From the IMG/VR virus record IMGVR_UViG_3300038465_000039, positions 1 through 64,000 of that record: DNA of 64,000 nucleotides; one strand, written 5' to 3'. Position numbers and translations under genes: made by a program. Source of the DNA: a virus. Shown here one piece after another: positions 19,216 to 26,510 of the stretch (positions are counted from its first letter, which is position 1; each line of letters opens with the position of its first letter). Under the pieces are notes generated by a model, which was given only the letters and a program-made list of their open reading frames with translations, was not told the origin of the DNA and ran no database searches.

Positions 19216-19433
19216 TGACCAAGCAGGAGCAGGATGACGTGTTCAAACAGTCGGTGAAGGACGCCGCCTCTGACCTCGTCAAGCGCATGATTGACGTCGC
19301 TGGATCGAGCGCGATCAATGGCGACTCGGACGAAATGATCATCGGACGCGCCAGGCGCGGCCTCAATGAGTTTGTAAGAGGCGCAAAATTAGTTCGATCT
19401 GCAGTGGATGTTGAACTATCAACACCAGAGTAG
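19212..19433 (+). CDS. Small hypothetical protein of the lysis region
   Basis: A 73-residue ORF overlaps the endolysin stop by ATGA. It is helical and charged (MTKQEQDDVFKQSVKDAASD) with no membrane span. No family is recognised. Tight coupling to the endolysin suggests expression in the same late operon. Confidence 0.55.
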   Translation: MMTKQEQDDVFKQSVKDAASDLVKRMIDVAGSSAINGDSDEMIIGRARRGLNEFVRGAKLVRSAVDVELSTPE

Positions 19434-19442
19434 GAGGTTCCT

Positions 19443-19628
19443 ATGCGCTGCGCGGTCGTCGTAGTCGTGCTATTATTCGTTGTGCCAGCTCACGCAGACA
19501 ACAACCCATTTTCCGGTGCGCGATCAATCAAGGTTTCGATGCGCCACGTTCATCATCCGAAATGGTGCGTGCGGCATTGGAACTATGACTACGATCAGAA
19601 TGTGCCAATCCGGTGCGAGGACAAATGA
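19443..19628 (+). CDS. Small secreted protein, His-rich
   Basis: The 61-residue product has a signal peptide (MRCAVVVVVLLFVVPAHA) and a short mature part with HVHHPKWCVRHWNYDYD and two Cys. A TAGGAGG ribosome site precedes the ATG. Unknown function; first of a chain of six overlapping small secreted or membrane ORFs. Confidence 0.55.
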   Translation: MRCAVVVVVLLFVVPAHADNNPFSGARSIKVSMRHVHHPKWCVRHWNYDYDQNVPIRCEDK

Positions 19629-19747
19629 GCAAAAAATTTTGGATCACGATATCAGTGCTGATCATCGCTATCGCCGCGATTGATATTGCGCTTGATCGCG
19701 CGACTGATGAAGTCTTGGCCGTCAGGATAGGGGCGCAGGCGCGATGA
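19625..19747 (+). CDS. Tiny membrane protein
   Basis: A 40-residue ORF joined to its neighbours by ATGA at both ends. Residues 5-21 (FWITISVLIIAIAAIDI) form a membrane anchor with a short tail. Size and place would suit a spanin-like or holin-accessory peptide, but nothing proves it. Confidence 0.5.
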   Translation: MSKKFWITISVLIIAIAAIDIALDRATDEVLAVRIGAQAR

Positions 19748-20013
19748 AACGGATCATTATTTTGGTTGCTCTGCTGGCGAGCCCGGCAGCACATGGAGCG
19801 GATTGGACCGTTACCAAAACCGTCAAGTGGTCGCTACTGGATCGCGTAGCACAAGCCCTATGTGAAGCCGAGCGAGATGATTGCGATGCAGATTGGCGTT
19901 GCGGTATCAACCCTGCTTGGACAACATGCCTGACGATAGGAGTTACAGGCAGCGCGGCGGTATGGACACAATATCGCGACAAAGCACAGCGGGCATTGGA
20001 GGCAACAAAATGA
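19744..20013 (+). CDS. Small secreted protein
   Basis: 89 residues with a signal peptide (MKRIIILVALLASPAAHG) and a mature part with four Cys (LCEAERDDCDADWRCGINPA, then TTCLTIG), which could form disulfides in the periplasm. It overlaps both neighbours by ATGA. Family unknown. Confidence 0.55.
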   Translation: MKRIIILVALLASPAAHGADWTVTKTVKWSLLDRVAQALCEAERDDCDADWRCGINPAWTTCLTIGVTGSAAVWTQYRDKAQRALEATK

Positions 20014-20276
20014 ATTACATATTCGCCGCAATCTTCATGCTGCTGCTGGCGAGTCCGGCGATGGCGCAGATCGCCGGCCAGCCAGCGCATCGCGATTTGA
20101 CCCCGGACGGTTTCCCAGCTGGAAAGCAGGGGCATTGTTGGGCCTGCATGCACGGCTGCACTCCAAAGCAGGACGCCGAATTTTGCGGATGGCCTGTGCG
20201 CAACACCGTCAACCAGCCAATGGAGCCGGAAGCGGACCGTCGTTGTGGCCCCTATGGCTGCATGGGGGAGAAATGA
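20010..20276 (+). CDS. Small secreted Cys-rich protein
   Basis: 88 residues with a signal peptide (IFAAIFMLLLASPAMAQ). The mature domain has six Cys (GHCWACMHGCTPKQDAEFCG and RRCGPYGC). ATGA overlaps join it to both neighbours. No family is recognised; a periplasmic disulfide-bonded role is likely. Confidence 0.55.
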   Translation: MNYIFAAIFMLLLASPAMAQIAGQPAHRDLTPDGFPAGKQGHCWACMHGCTPKQDAEFCGWPVRNTVNQPMEPEADRRCGPYGCMGEK

Positions 20277-20431
20277 TCCACGCCATCTCAACGTGCGTGT
20301 TGATGGCGGGGTTGCTTCTTTGGTGGGTCTCTGACTGTGCCAACGTTGCTTATGGACAAAAGGGCTATTGTGCCGGTCCCGGTTGCACGCCTAACGGCTG
20401 CGGTCACTGGACTTTGGGGACAATGGGATGA
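20273..20431 (+). CDS. Small membrane or secreted Cys-rich protein
   Basis: 52 residues: an N-terminal hydrophobic segment (TCVLMAGLLLWWV), then CANVAYGQKGYCAGPGCTPN with five Cys in the whole chain. It overlaps its neighbours by ATGA. The Cys just after the hydrophobic part could suggest a lipoprotein, but no proper lipobox is present. Confidence 0.45.
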   Translation: MIHAISTCVLMAGLLLWWVSDCANVAYGQKGYCAGPGCTPNGCGHWTLGTMG

Positions 20432-20571
20432 GCACACTTCTTGCCTACGCCGATCTTTCTCCGGGCCTCGACGTCGACGGCATCGTGCGGGATTTTGTCG
20501 TAGGCATCAGCTTCCTGGGCGTTGGCTTGCTGGCGCTCGCAGGACTGGCCTTTGTGTGTTTGCGCCGATGA
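20428..20571 (+). CDS. Tiny membrane protein
   Basis: 47 residues with one strong C-terminal membrane span (FLGVGLLALAGLAFVCL) ending in RR. It starts and ends at ATGA overlaps. The layout (periplasmic N-terminus, positive C-terminus) is compatible with a pinholin-like or accessory peptide. Confidence 0.45.
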   Translation: MSTLLAYADLSPGLDVDGIVRDFVVGISFLGVGLLALAGLAFVCLRR

Positions 20572-20708
20572 CGTGCTGCGATGCCATCACATGGGCCGTC
20601 GTGGTCGCGGTGATCGGGGCCGCGCTCTACGTCTCGCCCGACTTCATCGGCTGGCTGCAATTCGCTTGGTATTGCCGGAATGGCTGTGCGGCGAGCTTCG
20701 GCGGCTGA
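20568..20708 (+). CDS. Tiny membrane protein
   Basis: 46 residues with one span (ITWAVVVAVIGAALYVSP) and a C-terminal Cys-containing tail. It overlaps the previous gene by ATGA and lies one base before the cysteine hydrolase start. No family is recognised. Confidence 0.45.
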   Translation: MTCCDAITWAVVVAVIGAALYVSPDFIGWLQFAWYCRNGCAASFGG

Positions 20709-20709
20709 C

Positions 20710-21189
20710 ATGATCCGGCTCCGCTTCGTCGAAGGCCAGGGCATCGCCTCCGATCTAATTGAGATACGCGAATCGGTTTGCATGCCGATCATCCCCTCTC
20801 ATGTCGAGTGCGTCGATCCTGAGACCGGAAAATATATCGGTCAGCACGCATCGGGCGGAATGCTGGCGCGTCTCCCGGGCTATGATGCACCATTCAAGGG
20901 GGAGTGCTTCGTCGACCTGCCCTGCACGCCGGAGCAGGAGAAGGCATTCTACGATGCAGCCCGAGCGTCTATCGGCGAGCCTTATGACCTTGTGGCGATT
21001 CTCGGCTTCGCGGTTCCCGGTCACTTCCACGACAAATTTCACGCGATCTGCTCGGCAAAAATGACGCTGCTGCTGCGCGACAAGGCCAACTGGTTTCCCA
21101 GCAAGGTCCCCTTGGCCGTGCCGTTCCATGATATTGATCCGCGCGACTTGCTTTTGATGCTAAGCTGCATCGTCGAGATTCCGCACTGA
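20710..21189 (+). CDS. YiiX/NlpC-P60-like cysteine hydrolase candidate
   Basis: From the ATG at 20710 the product has 159 residues. SHVECVDPETGKYIGQHASG near the N-terminus and FHAICSAKMTLLLRD further on recall the permuted papain-fold YiiX/YaeF group, in which an early His and a later Cys form the active site. The GEPYDLVAILGFAVPG stretch also fits. Such enzymes act on peptide or amide bonds in cell-wall or lipid substrates, so a second lytic enzyme is plausible. The family call is tentative. Confidence 0.5.
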   Translation: MIRLRFVEGQGIASDLIEIRESVCMPIIPSHVECVDPETGKYIGQHASGGMLARLPGYDAPFKGECFVDLPCTPEQEKAFYDAARASIGEPYDLVAILGFAVPGHFHDKFHAICSAKMTLLLRDKANWFPSKVPLAVPFHDIDPRDLLLMLSCIVEIPH

Positions 21190-21213
21190 CCACTTACCAA
21201 CCAGGAGCATCAC

Positions 21214-21657
21214 ATGGCTTCCGTCACCGACACCGCCAACAAGGTCAACGTCGCGCTGCGCTATCTCGGGTCGAACGCCACCGGCGCGCTCACGCTGGCT
21301 GTCGCGCTCGGAAGCCTCTCGCCTGACCAGTCGGCCCTGATCATCTCCAAGATCCATGTCATGTACCAGGCGACGCAGGACTTCGTCGGCGCGTTCGCGA
21401 GCATCTGGTACATCGTGTTCCCGATCATCGCGGCGTGGCTCATGAAGATGGGCGTCAACTCATCCGGCTTCGGAAACATGATGGACAGAATCTTCGCTGC
21501 GGCCAAGGCGGGCAACGTCGACGCGAAGGTCGCGATCGTGAACGCGGCGGCATCTCCGGAGATCGGATCAACTGGCGTTGTCAATCCTGCGATGGCGGCC
21601 AATCCAGCGACCTCAGCCAATGTGGTTTCGTCGGCTTTGTCACTTCCAAAGACGTGA
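21214..21657 (+). CDS. Holin candidate
   Basis: The 147-residue protein has a hydrophobic N-terminal half (ALTLAVALGSL, then FASIWYIVFPIIAAWLMKMG) and a soluble Ala- and Asn-rich C-terminal tail. The pattern resembles holins of Pam3-like and Hyphomicrobiales phages. It stands in the lysis cassette, after its own AGGAG ribosome site. It would form the membrane lesion that releases the endolysin. Confidence 0.5.
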   Translation: MASVTDTANKVNVALRYLGSNATGALTLAVALGSLSPDQSALIISKIHVMYQATQDFVGAFASIWYIVFPIIAAWLMKMGVNSSGFGNMMDRIFAAAKAGNVDAKVAIVNAAASPEIGSTGVVNPAMAANPATSANVVSSALSLPKT

Positions 21658-21772
21658 TGCTAAAAGGCAACACGCCAGCATAATCGTTCCATTGCCGCTT
21701 CAAGAGGCTTGCAGTGCATCGGTGCGAGAGTAGCGTCCGCGCACTCTGCAACCCTCAATTTTGGAGACGGCA

Positions 21773-22522
21773 ATGAAACGAATTGTTCTCGCGGCACTCG
21801 CCGCTTCTCTGCTGATCGCGCCGCTGGCGCGGGCGGCTGATCTTCCTGCAAAGGCCCCGGCTGCGGCCACCATCAACTTCACGTATCCGACGCTCAACGG
21901 ACTCATCGTTGAAGTTTTCACCGAAGGCGGCGGCAGCTCCGTCGTCGCATCGGTCCCCGGTATTCCGCCGGCCAGCCTATCGACCACCACCGCCGGCATC
22001 GGCGGCACGCTCGGCTACATGTGGACTCCGAAGCTCAGCCCCGTATCGTTTTCGTTCGAAGGTCATCTTGAAGCTCAGAACTTCAACGGCAACAACGCGG
22101 GCATCAGCGTACAAGGGCCGCTGCGGCTTGAAGCCGCGGTCATCGCCTGGGCGCCGTGGTCGAGGGTCTTCGCGGCGCTGCCGTCTCTCTGGAATCCCTT
22201 CGCATCTCTGTCGCCGTTCACGCTGCCGGCTGGCTTCACGGCGCAGGGCAACGCGCTTGCCGGCCTCGGCCTATACGGCACCGGCGCCGACATCTCCACC
22301 GCCTATCAGGGCCTTCAGGCCGGCAAGGTGTGGCGCGTGAACCCGGGACTCGAGGCGATTACGGCGCAGCCGTTGGTCGGCGGCGGTGCGATTCGTATCT
22401 TCGCGAAGTGGGACTTCCTCGGCAACTCGAAGATTTTCGGAAGCGTTCCAGCGAACAGCAACCCTACCATTTCGACTCTCGGTACCAATGGTTACCGCGC
22501 TGGTGTCGGCTACGCGTTCTAA
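21773..22522 (+). CDS. Phage-encoded outer-membrane beta-barrel protein
   Basis: The ATG at 21773 follows a GGAGACGG ribosome site and gives 249 residues. A signal peptide (IVLAALAASLLIAPLARA) is followed by ADLPAKAPAAATINFTY, the style of mature Bradyrhizobium outer-membrane proteins. The rest is amphipathic beta-rich and ends in GYRAGVGYAF with a terminal Phe, the standard signal for barrel assembly. Lom-like phage outer-membrane proteins alter host surface or block superinfection. A strong terminator follows at 22545. Confidence 0.65.
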   Translation: MKRIVLAALAASLLIAPLARAADLPAKAPAAATINFTYPTLNGLIVEVFTEGGGSSVVASVPGIPPASLSTTTAGIGGTLGYMWTPKLSPVSFSFEGHLEAQNFNGNNAGISVQGPLRLEAAVIAWAPWSRVFAALPSLWNPFASLSPFTLPAGFTAQGNALAGLGLYGTGADISTAYQGLQAGKVWRVNPGLEAITAQPLVGGGAIRIFAKWDFLGNSKIFGSVPANSNPTISTLGTNGYRAGVGYAF

Positions 22523-22544
22523 ACTGCATCGATTCTGTGCTACG

Positions 22545-22574
22545 AAAGGCCGGGGCCATCGCCCCGGCTTTTTC
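22545..22574 (+). terminator. Rho-independent terminator after the outer-membrane protein gene
   Basis: GCCGGGGC and GCCCCGGC form a perfect 8-bp stem around the loop CATC, extended by A-T pairs, and are followed by TTTTTC. It should end transcription of the upstream late genes, although the next gene starts only 21 bases later. Confidence 0.8.
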
Positions 22575-22594
22575 ATTTTTTGAGGAACGCCAGC

Positions 22595-22972
22595 ATGTCA
22601 TTCCAGCAGATGCTGATCGACGGCCTGCTTCACACGGTTGCGTCGATTCACCCGGACTACAAACCGCTGATCGACTTCGCACTCGCACACGAGGACCAAC
22701 TTGAGAAGGTTGGGCCCGTCATCAAGGCCGCGGCTGAGGAAGGTCCCGGCGCATTCGCCGCGGCCGAGAAGGCAGCTCCGGAACTCGCCAAGGCAATTCG
22801 CAATCTGGCCGCGTCGATCGACGACATGCCGATGAACTCATCGACGCCGCCTGGAGTGGTCGAAGACCTTCACGCCGAGAATGTCACCCGACAGATCGTC
22901 GGCTTTCAGAAGATGACATCCGTAGAGGAGCGCGCCTGGATGGACCAGAAAACTACGGGCGTCGGATCGTGA
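22595..22972 (+). CDS. Hypothetical helical protein
   Basis: 125 residues from the ATG at 22595, which has a TGAGGA ribosome site just downstream of the terminator. Ala-, Glu- and Lys-rich helices dominate (AAAEEGPGAFAAAEKAAPEL). No signal peptide or membrane span. Unknown function. Confidence 0.55.
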   Translation: MSFQQMLIDGLLHTVASIHPDYKPLIDFALAHEDQLEKVGPVIKAAAEEGPGAFAAAEKAAPELAKAIRNLAASIDDMPMNSSTPPGVVEDLHAENVTRQIVGFQKMTSVEERAWMDQKTTGVGS

Positions 22973-22981
22973 GGTTGGCGA

Positions 22982-23194
22982 GTGACCGACATGCAATGGA
23001 TGGATCTTGCGACGAAGGGCGGCGCCTATGTCGCACCATTCCTGATGGGGGCAATTTTATGGCTGCTGGTGGATCGCAAGCGATTGGTCGAAGAGAACAA
23101 GCAGAAGGATATTCGTCTCGTCGATTTGGCCGAGCGCGCGATCGCGGTGAATGCCGAGATCAGGATGTTCCTGTTTCAAGAGCGCAAGGCGTAA
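22982..23194 (+). CDS. Small membrane protein with cytoplasmic coiled coil
   Basis: 70 residues from a GTG start. One span (GAYVAPFLMGAILWLLV) is followed by a charged helix (DRKRLVEENKQKDIRLVDLA). This N-in anchor plus coiled coil layout is common in phage lysis-region proteins, including i-spanin-like and XhlA-like proteins. No outer-membrane spanin partner is evident. Confidence 0.5.
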   Translation: MTDMQWMDLATKGGAYVAPFLMGAILWLLVDRKRLVEENKQKDIRLVDLAERAIAVNAEIRMFLFQERKA

Positions 23195-23211
23195 CAGGGC
23201 TGCTTCGCCGC

Positions 23212-23439
23212 ATGTTCGGCTGTCGTGCCGAGGCGAAGGGAGACGCCGCCTACCGCGAGGCAATGAAGGTGAGCGGCGATCTCATCCGAAGAATGCGCGA
23301 GACGTCGAATTCGACGGATGCTGCTCGTGCAATCATGGCAGACATCTGGCACCAAAATCACAACATTCCGTTCCTGACCACGGTCTATGAAGCGGTCCAG
23401 GAAGCAAAATCCGGTGAGGACCAGAAGCCCGGTCAATGA
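23212..23439 (+). CDS. Small hypothetical protein
   Basis: 75 residues from the ATG at 23212; the frame is open further upstream but that part overlaps the membrane protein. It starts with MFGCRAEAKGDAAYREAMKV and is helical. It overlaps the next gene by ATGA. Family unknown. Confidence 0.45.
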   Translation: MFGCRAEAKGDAAYREAMKVSGDLIRRMRETSNSTDAARAIMADIWHQNHNIPFLTTVYEAVQEAKSGEDQKPGQ

Positions 23440-23927
23440 CAGATCCGGCCCTCATTCTGGAAACCCTGAACGGGGCGGCGATCGTGCCCGGCGTCATCTG
23501 CACCATTCTCTTCACGCGTTACATGGTGAAGGAAACGCACCGACGCGGTCTCCGCGGGCTGGACTGGTTTCATCTCCCGCCGAGCATGGACCTCATTCTG
23601 GCGATGTTCCTGTTTAATTCAGCGGTCCTCGGTGAGCGCGTCGTGAAATGGATATGGCGCCGTTTCTTCGGCGCCGATGATGTAAACGCCGGTGAAGCCG
23701 CAGGTATGATCCTGTTCGGATCGGTCATCATCATTGCATCCCTCTGCAAGATCCGTGCTCTCACGCGACCGGACTACGGCAACGGCCCGTGGATGGCATC
23801 GGTGGTTATGACGATCGGCGCGATCGTGGCGTTAATGATGCCTACGACGATCGGCGCACTCGCGGCGTTGGTGGTGGCTGCAACGATTGCAGCGTTGATT
23901 CTCATGTCATTGATACGGACCAGGTGA
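23436..23927 (+). CDS. Multi-span membrane protein
   Basis: 163 residues with four likely membrane spans (LNGAAIVPGVICTILFT, LPPSMDLILAMFLFN, GMILFGSVIIIASLC, and a long C-terminal MTIGAIVALMM to LILMSL block). It may be a holin-type or exclusion protein. It is the last rightward gene before the TnpB element. Confidence 0.55.
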   Translation: MTDPALILETLNGAAIVPGVICTILFTRYMVKETHRRGLRGLDWFHLPPSMDLILAMFLFNSAVLGERVVKWIWRRFFGADDVNAGEAAGMILFGSVIIIASLCKIRALTRPDYGNGPWMASVVMTIGAIVALMMPTTIGALAALVVAATIAALILMSLIRTR

Positions 23928-23945
23928 CGTGCTTAGGGAGGGGAT

Positions 23946-25130
23946 TTATATACATGACACCCTTACGGGTATCCAGCATATCTTTCCATCGGCACGCTTG
24001 TCGCACTCGACTGCGTTAAGCCGAAACGGACCAATCCCGGCCCGCTGTAGAACGACCTTCGCCGCGGCGACATCTCGGTTAAGGACACAGCCGCAGGGAC
24101 ACGAATGTGTCCGTTCGGAGAGTTCCTTTTTCTTGACGACACCACACTCAGGACAAGTCTGCGAAGTGAACTTAGGATCAACCTCAATGAGCGCGCCACC
24201 AGTTTTTTCGACTTTGTAGCGCAGGAAGTTGACCAACTTTCCCCAAGACGCATCGCGGACTTCGCGTGCCAGCATCCCGGCAGCGAGGCCCTTGATGTTT
24301 AGTTTCTCAACTGCGATCAGACCAAACTCTCGGACCAATGCGGCCGAGACTTGGTGCAGGTAGGTGTCACGTTGTCTGGCTATCTTGGCATGTGCAGCGG
24401 CAAGCCGATCTTTAACCTTGCCCCTCCGCTTTGACCCCCGTTTGCACCGCGCCAAGGCGCGGGACCGGCGCCGCACCTCTTTCTGAGCGCGCTTGGACGG
24501 CTTTGTGTTCGGGATCAGGTCACCGTTCGAAAGTGCTGCCAGTGTTGAGATGCCCAAGTCGACACCAACGGCGGGACTTGTATGATCCGTCGAGCACGGC
24601 ACTTCGACCGAAAAAAGAGCGTACCAGTGCTTTCCTTCGCGCTTGATCTTGAGTGCGATCGGATTGGACGGTAACTCGCGGTGGATGTGGACACGGACGG
24701 AACCGATGCCCTTTATGCGAAGGCGGCAACCCTTCAGCTTCCATCCGCCACGATCGGAGAACCCAAAAGTCTTGAACCATTCGCGACCACGGAATCTAGG
24801 GAAACCAGCCTTTGAGGCGCTTGATTTCACTCGTCGGAAGAATGCTGAAAATGCAAGATCGACCTGCTTCAGAGGCCAGCGCTGTAGAGCCACTGGATAT
24901 GCAGTCCATGCCGGATCGACCCGCAACTCGGTCAAAGCCTTACACTGATCCGGCCACGTACGACCTCTGCCAGTTTTCTGGTAGCAGTCGATGCGCTCCT
25001 GAAGCGCGGCGTTGTAGAGATCTCGGGTGTGATCCAGCGCGGCGCGCAAGTGCGCATGCTGTGCCGCGCTAGGAAGCAAGCGGCACTTGTACGTTAGAAC
25101 TTGCGTGGATATGATTTCGTCAGCCGACAT
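23946..25130 (-). CDS. tnpB: TnpB-type RNA-guided nuclease, intact (IS605/IS1341 group)
   Basis: From the ATG at 25130 the protein has 394 residues. The RuvC-like active site is complete: Asp191 in VGVDLGIS, Glu275 in AVEKLN and Asp353 in NRDVAAAK, with the zinc finger CPECG/CPCGC between the last two. The N-terminal helical region (LYNAALQERIDCYQK) is present. TnpB proteins use an RNA made from the element's right end to cut the donor site and so keep the element in place. No tnpA is nearby. Earlier in-frame starts would fall upstream of the predicted promoter. Confidence 0.9.
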   Translation of the reverse strand: MSADEIISTQVLTYKCRLLPSAAQHAHLRAALDHTRDLYNAALQERIDCYQKTGRGRTWPDQCKALTELRVDPAWTAYPVALQRWPLKQVDLAFSAFFRRVKSSASKAGFPRFRGREWFKTFGFSDRGGWKLKGCRLRIKGIGSVRVHIHRELPSNPIALKIKREGKHWYALFSVEVPCSTDHTSPAVGVDLGISTLAALSNGDLIPNTKPSKRAQKEVRRRSRALARCKRGSKRRGKVKDRLAAAHAKIARQRDTYLHQVSAALVREFGLIAVEKLNIKGLAAGMLAREVRDASWGKLVNFLRYKVEKTGGALIEVDPKFTSQTCPECGVVKKKELSERTHSCPCGCVLNRDVAAAKVVLQRAGIGPFRLNAVECDKRADGKICWIPVRVSCI

Positions 25131-25193
25131 GGAATTCATTCTTCCATCGAGGTTAGGGCTGAGTTGGCGTTGCAAGCGCCGCTCGGCCCGATT

Positions 25194-25223
25194 GTTATGT
25201 TCCCGCATCGGCTGGGGTGTCAA
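25194..25223 (-). promoter_or_regulatory. Candidate tnpB promoter
   Basis: On the minus strand TTGACA (25218-25223) and CATAAC (25194-25199) are 18 bp apart, upstream of the chosen tnpB start. The -35 box is part of the element's inverted repeat. Confidence 0.4.
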
Positions 25224-25235
25224 GTATATAATTTC

Positions 25236-25539
25236 CTTAGGGAGCGGGGGTGCGGTAGCGCCTCGTTCGGCAATGTGCAGCGTGGCGCTGCAAGTTCGGG
25301 CGTGACACCCATTCTGGCGTCAAGCGCTATGCCGCGGTGGTCGACGCCATGAGCTGACCGGCGTTGCGCGCCGTCCGGTCTAAGAACCGTCGATCTGAAG
25401 ACCAGAAAGCCCCCGGTCCGGTTCCTCTCAGGAGGGCCGGCCGGGGGCTTTTTTGCGTTTGTGGGGTACCGAGATAGGCCACGACCCCACAAACCGCACC
25501 GGTGACGCTCTCAGGGCCGGGAAATGGCCTTCTGGCGCC
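25236..25539. other. Gene-free stretch between the TnpB element and the leftward genes
   Basis: About 300 bases without a convincing gene. It holds a 9-bp direct repeat at its left edge and a strong hairpin at 25406-25454. A short plus-strand frame ending at about 25354 (DTHSGVKRYAAVVDAMS) looks gene-like but has no start; it may be a remnant. No tRNA is visible. Confidence 0.4.
25406..25454 (+). terminator. Long GC-rich hairpin terminator
   Basis: AAGCCCCCGG and CCGGGGGCTT pair around a partly paired inner region with CCTCTCAGGAGG, followed by TTTTTT. The T-run lies on the plus strand, so it would stop rightward transcripts. It stands where the rightward late genes meet the leftward early genes. 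Confidence 0.65.
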
Positions 25540-26070
25540 CTACTTGTCCCTGATCTTCCAGAGCAGATTGAGGGTCGTGCCCGGGAGATCGGGGTCGAGG
25601 TCGGCGGCGTTGATGTGCTCCAGCTGGAGCGTGCACGGAAGTTTCACGTAATCCGCCATCCGTTGATCGAACGTGATGGCCTCAAGGGTGCCGGCCTTGA
25701 CCGGCGCCGACGGATCTTCCGAACTTGTCCGGCGGCTCATGATGTCGAGTTGGGCTTTTCGGTTTGCATCCTGTGCCTCCAATTGAATCTGTTGAAGCAG
25801 AAACAGATTGTGGCCCTGGATATCGCGGACCTTGGAGGAAAGCTTGTAGTGCAGGGCGGTGACCGATTCCGAAGGTTTGCCGGCCGCCACCACGGCCGTA
25901 TAGGGCTCGTCGAGCGCTTGAAGTCCGCGCGCGACACTCAGGCAGTCGCTTATCGTCATCTTGTTCGGTTTCAGTGCTTCGGTAGAGTCTTGCTTGACGG
26001 GGGCTTCTGCCGCGAAAGCTGGCGCGATCAGGAACGTGGCGAATAGGATCGTGAAAAAAAGGCGTCGCAT
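25540..26070 (-). CDS. Secreted hypothetical protein
   Basis: From the ATG at 26070 the product has 176 residues with a signal peptide (RRLFFTILFATFLIAPAFAA). The mature part is helical with LHYKLSSKVRDIQGHNLFLL and only a few Cys. Upstream is a GGAGAG ribosome site. It is the most distal gene of the leftward region. Function unknown. Confidence 0.6.
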   Translation of the reverse strand: MRRLFFTILFATFLIAPAFAAEAPVKQDSTEALKPNKMTISDCLSVARGLQALDEPYTAVVAAGKPSESVTALHYKLSSKVRDIQGHNLFLLQQIQLEAQDANRKAQLDIMSRRTSSEDPSAPVKAGTLEAITFDQRMADYVKLPCTLQLEHINAADLDPDLPGTTLNLLWKIRDK

Positions 26071-26272
26071 CTGTAGTTCTCTCCTCTGTGGTGAAGCTGC
26101 CGCGGCAGCGGGTGGTTGGTAGTTCTTGCCCAACTGCGCTAAATGACGTGAGCCCCCAAAATACTTTGTTGATATCGTGCATCAGATGCTCCAAGGCCAA
26201 ATCAAAAGCCATCCCCCGGCAGTAGCCGCAACGCCTGTACCAACGGTAAACTTCGACAGCCTCGCGCAGCAT
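25682..26272 (-). CDS. Small hypothetical ORF, C-terminus uncertain
   Basis: The first 40 codons from the ATG at 26272 look like a real gene (AVEVYRWYRRCGYCRGMAFD, then HLMHDINKVFWG), with a CxxC pair. The frame then runs on through the secreted protein gene in a different frame, where composition is unlike a normal protein. The true end may be near 26100, with a frameshift or lost stop. Confidence 0.3.
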   Translation of the reverse strand: MLREAVEVYRWYRRCGYCRGMAFDLALEHLMHDINKVFWGLTSFSAVGQELPTTRCRGSFTTEERTTDATPFFHDPIRHVPDRASFRGRSPRQARLYRSTETEQDDDKRLPECRARTSSARRALYGRGGGRQTFGIGHRPALQAFLQGPRYPGPQSVSASTDSIGGTGCKPKSPTRHHEPPDKFGRSVGAGQGRHP

Positions 26273-26276
26273 CTCG

Positions 26277-26510
26277 TCATTCTCCTTGCACGTCAGGGGA
26301 GCGGGCGCGGAGGGCGGCCTCAATTTCCTCGGCCATATCGTTGCACATGGCGTTCGCGGATTCGTCGTCGGCCGGGCAGAGCCAGTCGTCATAAGAGCCT
26401 CCGGCCGCGACTGCTTTCCCGGTCAAATAGCTACAGATGATCCGAGCGACCTTGTTCACGACTTGGGGCTCCGCAAGATCAAGCAAGACGCTGGTTTCAG
26501 GGGCGGTCAT
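26277..26510 (-). CDS. Small hypothetical protein
   Basis: 77 residues from the ATG at 26510, preceded by AGGGAG. It overlaps the upstream gene's stop by ATGA. Sequence features: LAEPQVVNKVARIICSYLTG and an acidic C-terminal helix (NDMAEEIEAALRARS). Such acidic small proteins are common in phage early operons. No family is recognised. Confidence 0.5.
   Translation of the reverse strand: MTAPETSVLLDLAEPQVVNKVARIICSYLTGKAVAAGGSYDDWLCPADDESANAMCNDMAEEIEAALRARSPDVQGE

Larger units (their letters stand above)
23941..25235 (-). mobile_element. TnpB-only insertion element with inverted repeats
   Basis: Two 17-bp sequences, 23946-23962 (TTATATACATGACACCC) and 25215-25231 (GGGTGTCAAGTATATAA), are reverse complements with one mismatch and bracket tnpB. 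A 9-bp direct repeat CTTAGGGAG lies just outside each (23932-23940 and 25236-25244). A hairpin at 23959-23970 with a GUAA loop when read leftward could be part of the right-end guide RNA. IS605-group elements normally lack inverted repeats and target duplications, so the exact ends are uncertain. Confidence 0.6.

Noticed and set aside
25245-25405. Possible tRNA or attachment site
   Set aside because: No cloverleaf or T-loop consensus could be made, and no integrase is in the window.
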